Shown piece after piece: positions 5,471 through 6,520 of a stretch of DNA of 6,520 nucleotides. The notes under the pieces are model-generated. The model had not been told where the DNA came from, made no database searches, and was given only the letters and a program-made list of their open reading frames with translations. How positions within the stretch are numbered: position 1 is the first letter of the stretch; each line of letters begins with the position of its first letter. The stretch comes from Alphaproteobacteria bacterium UBA7371. Lineage in GTDB: Bacteria > Pseudomonadota > Alphaproteobacteria > UBA8317. The position numbers and the translations under genes were made by a program. Where the stretch lies: positions 1-6,520 of the forward strand of contig DKOD01000113.1 of the NCBI GenBank assembly GCA_002469865.1, written 5' to 3'.

Positions 5471-6484
5471 TCAGGCTGCCATGCGCGACAAAAACCCATC
5501 AAGCAAATTGTTATGGTCATGAATAGAACTTTCAGAAACCAATTGGCGCCAGGAACGTGCACCGGCGATATTGTGGTATAATCCTGCCATATGCCGCAAT
5601 ATTTGATGGGCCCGCCCACCCTGAGCCACGTGATGATCAATATAGCTGCGCATCTGCATGAGCACTTCTTCACGGGTTCTGGTTTGTGGTGCAAACATGA
5701 ATGGATTTGCGTAAGCCGCACGACCAATCATCACCCCATCGAAGCGATGAAGCATATCCCTTGCTTGATCAAGACTGGTGATACCACCATTGATTTCCAT
5801 GCGGATTTCATTGCCCCAGTGTTTTTTAAGTATCGCAGGCAGGTCGTAATTGAGCGGCGGAATATCCCTGTTTTCTTTGGGAGATAGCCCTTGCAACCAC
5901 GCTTTTCTGGCATGAATAACAACATGCCGACAGCCTGCCTCAATCAATGCCTCAAGAAAATAAGGCAAACTGTTTTCCACTTCCTGGTCGTCAACCCCAA
6001 GCCTGCATTTGACTGATATTGGTTTTTCCGTTTTCCCACGCATGGCACGAAACATCGCGGCAACACGGGCCGGCTCCTTCATAAGCACCGCACCAAAACA
6101 TCCCGATTGCACCCTATCACTTGGGCATCCAACATTAATGTTATACCCAACATAGCCTTCATGCTCATGACCAAATGTTTCTGCGATAGAGACAGCTTTG
6201 GCCATCTCCATGGCTTCGCTGCCACCTAACTGCAAAACACACGCATCATCCAATGATGAACGTGCCAGAAGTTGTGGCACATCACCGTGGATAAGCGCTT
6301 TGTCAACAATCATCTCTGAATAGGTAACCAAATCCGAATTAATCAATTTAATGAAGTGACGAAAATGTCGGTCGCTCCAATCAATCATGGGCGCCACGCT
6401 GAGCCGTGCGGCGTCTGTTGGTTCTTTTTGGGCTATGTTATTTTGGGTTCTCACGGTGATCTCAGCTACCTGACATAGGTCCAT
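5471..6484 (-). CDS. dusA: tRNA-dihydrouridine(20/20a) synthase DusA
   Basis: FMN-dependent enzyme of 337 residues that reduces uridine to dihydrouridine in the tRNA D-loop (U20/U20a for DusA) using NADPH. The TIM-barrel part shows LSVAPMIDWSDRH (28-40), VLQLGGSE (83-90), NVGCPSDRVQSG (117-128) with the presumed catalytic Cys120, VKCRLGVDD (158-166), and HARKAWLQGLSPKENR (191-206), which is diagnostic of DusA rather than DusB or DusC. It also has INGGI (231-235) and DGVMIGRAAYANP (249-261), followed by the helical C-terminal domain with RHMAGL (297-302). Length matches the family. About 27 residues precede the conserved barrel start, as in E. coli DusA. The ATG at 6484 has no clear Shine-Dalgarno. 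A GTG at 6454 (residue 11) is an alternative, so the start is uncertain. It is probably co-transcribed with the TSUP permease. Confidence 0.95.
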   Translation of the reverse strand: MDLCQVAEITVRTQNNIAQKEPTDAARLSVAPMIDWSDRHFRHFIKLINSDLVTYSEMIVDKALIHGDVPQLLARSSLDDACVLQLGGSEAMEMAKAVSIAETFGHEHEGYVGYNINVGCPSDRVQSGCFGAVLMKEPARVAAMFRAMRGKTEKPISVKCRLGVDDQEVENSLPYFLEALIEAGCRHVVIHARKAWLQGLSPKENRDIPPLNYDLPAILKKHWGNEIRMEINGGITSLDQARDMLHRFDGVMIGRAAYANPFMFAPQTRTREEVLMQMRSYIDHHVAQGGRAHQILRHMAGLYHNIAGARSWRQLVSESSIHDHNNLLDGFLSRMAA

Positions 6485-6493
6485 TCTGATTTA

Positions 6494-6520
6494 TTAATGC
6501 CGATTATTCCTGCGCCTGAG
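6494..6520 (+). CDS. Possible 5' end of a divergent gene (truncated by window edge)
   Basis: An ATG at 6494 opens a frame reading MPIIPAPE through the last complete codon without a stop. It lies 9 bases from the annotated dusA start on the opposite strand. Only a weak AGG (6477-6479, 14 bases upstream) could serve as ribosome site. Nine codons are too few to recognise a family or to establish coding, so this is only a candidate. If it is real, the promoters of both genes must overlap the 5' end of dusA. Confidence 0.2.

Noticed and set aside
1..6520. Search for defence, mobile, CRISPR, tRNA/rRNA or riboswitch elements, including a cobalamin riboswitch before the CobT-like gene
   Set aside because: All long stretches are occupied by recognisable housekeeping genes. 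Gaps are 78 bases or shorter, with no repeat arrays, transposase or integrase motifs, or tRNA-like folds. The 77-base leader is too short and lacks recognisable B12-box sequence.

Overview
The window is a compact, gene-dense piece of bacterial chromosome, about 50% G+C by eye, and is most likely from an alphaproteobacterium (Rhodospirillales or SAR116-like). I infer this from protein styles: a phosphohexomutase with the RASSNKP phosphate loop, a GTT2-like glutathione S-transferase, a DUF1289 protein, and a divergent CobT-like protein. No RNA gene, insertion sequence, CRISPR array or prophage gene is visible. No gap between genes exceeds about 80 bases.

Left block (41-2840, minus strand): four genes packed as one operon, read right to left. 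They are a CobT-like protein with an eroded active site, a PlsC-type lysophospholipid acyltransferase, a GTT2-like glutathione S-transferase, and a lactoylglutathione lyase (gloA). Successive junctions are an 8-base overlap, a 4-base ATGA overlap, and a 19-base gap holding a good Shine-Dalgarno. The last two genes both suggest glutathione-linked detoxification. What ties them to the first two is not clear.

Middle block (2918-4622, plus strand): diverging from the operon across a 78-base intergenic region are a tiny Cys-rich DUF1289 gene and a full-length phosphomannomutase/phosphoglucomutase. The latter supplies hexose-1-phosphates for nucleotide sugars and surface polysaccharide.

Right block (4647-6484, minus strand): dusA (tRNA-dihydrouridine synthase A) is followed after 2 bases by a TauE/SafE (TSUP) membrane permease. 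The permease converges on the phosphohexomutase, and a short inverted repeat spans both stop codons. The last bases of the window may hold the start of a further plus-strand gene.

Most of this is ordinary housekeeping sequence. I see no convincing new defence or mobile system. The item most worth a second look is the CobT-like protein: an intact reading frame that keeps the CobT fold signature but appears to have lost the CobT catalytic motifs.
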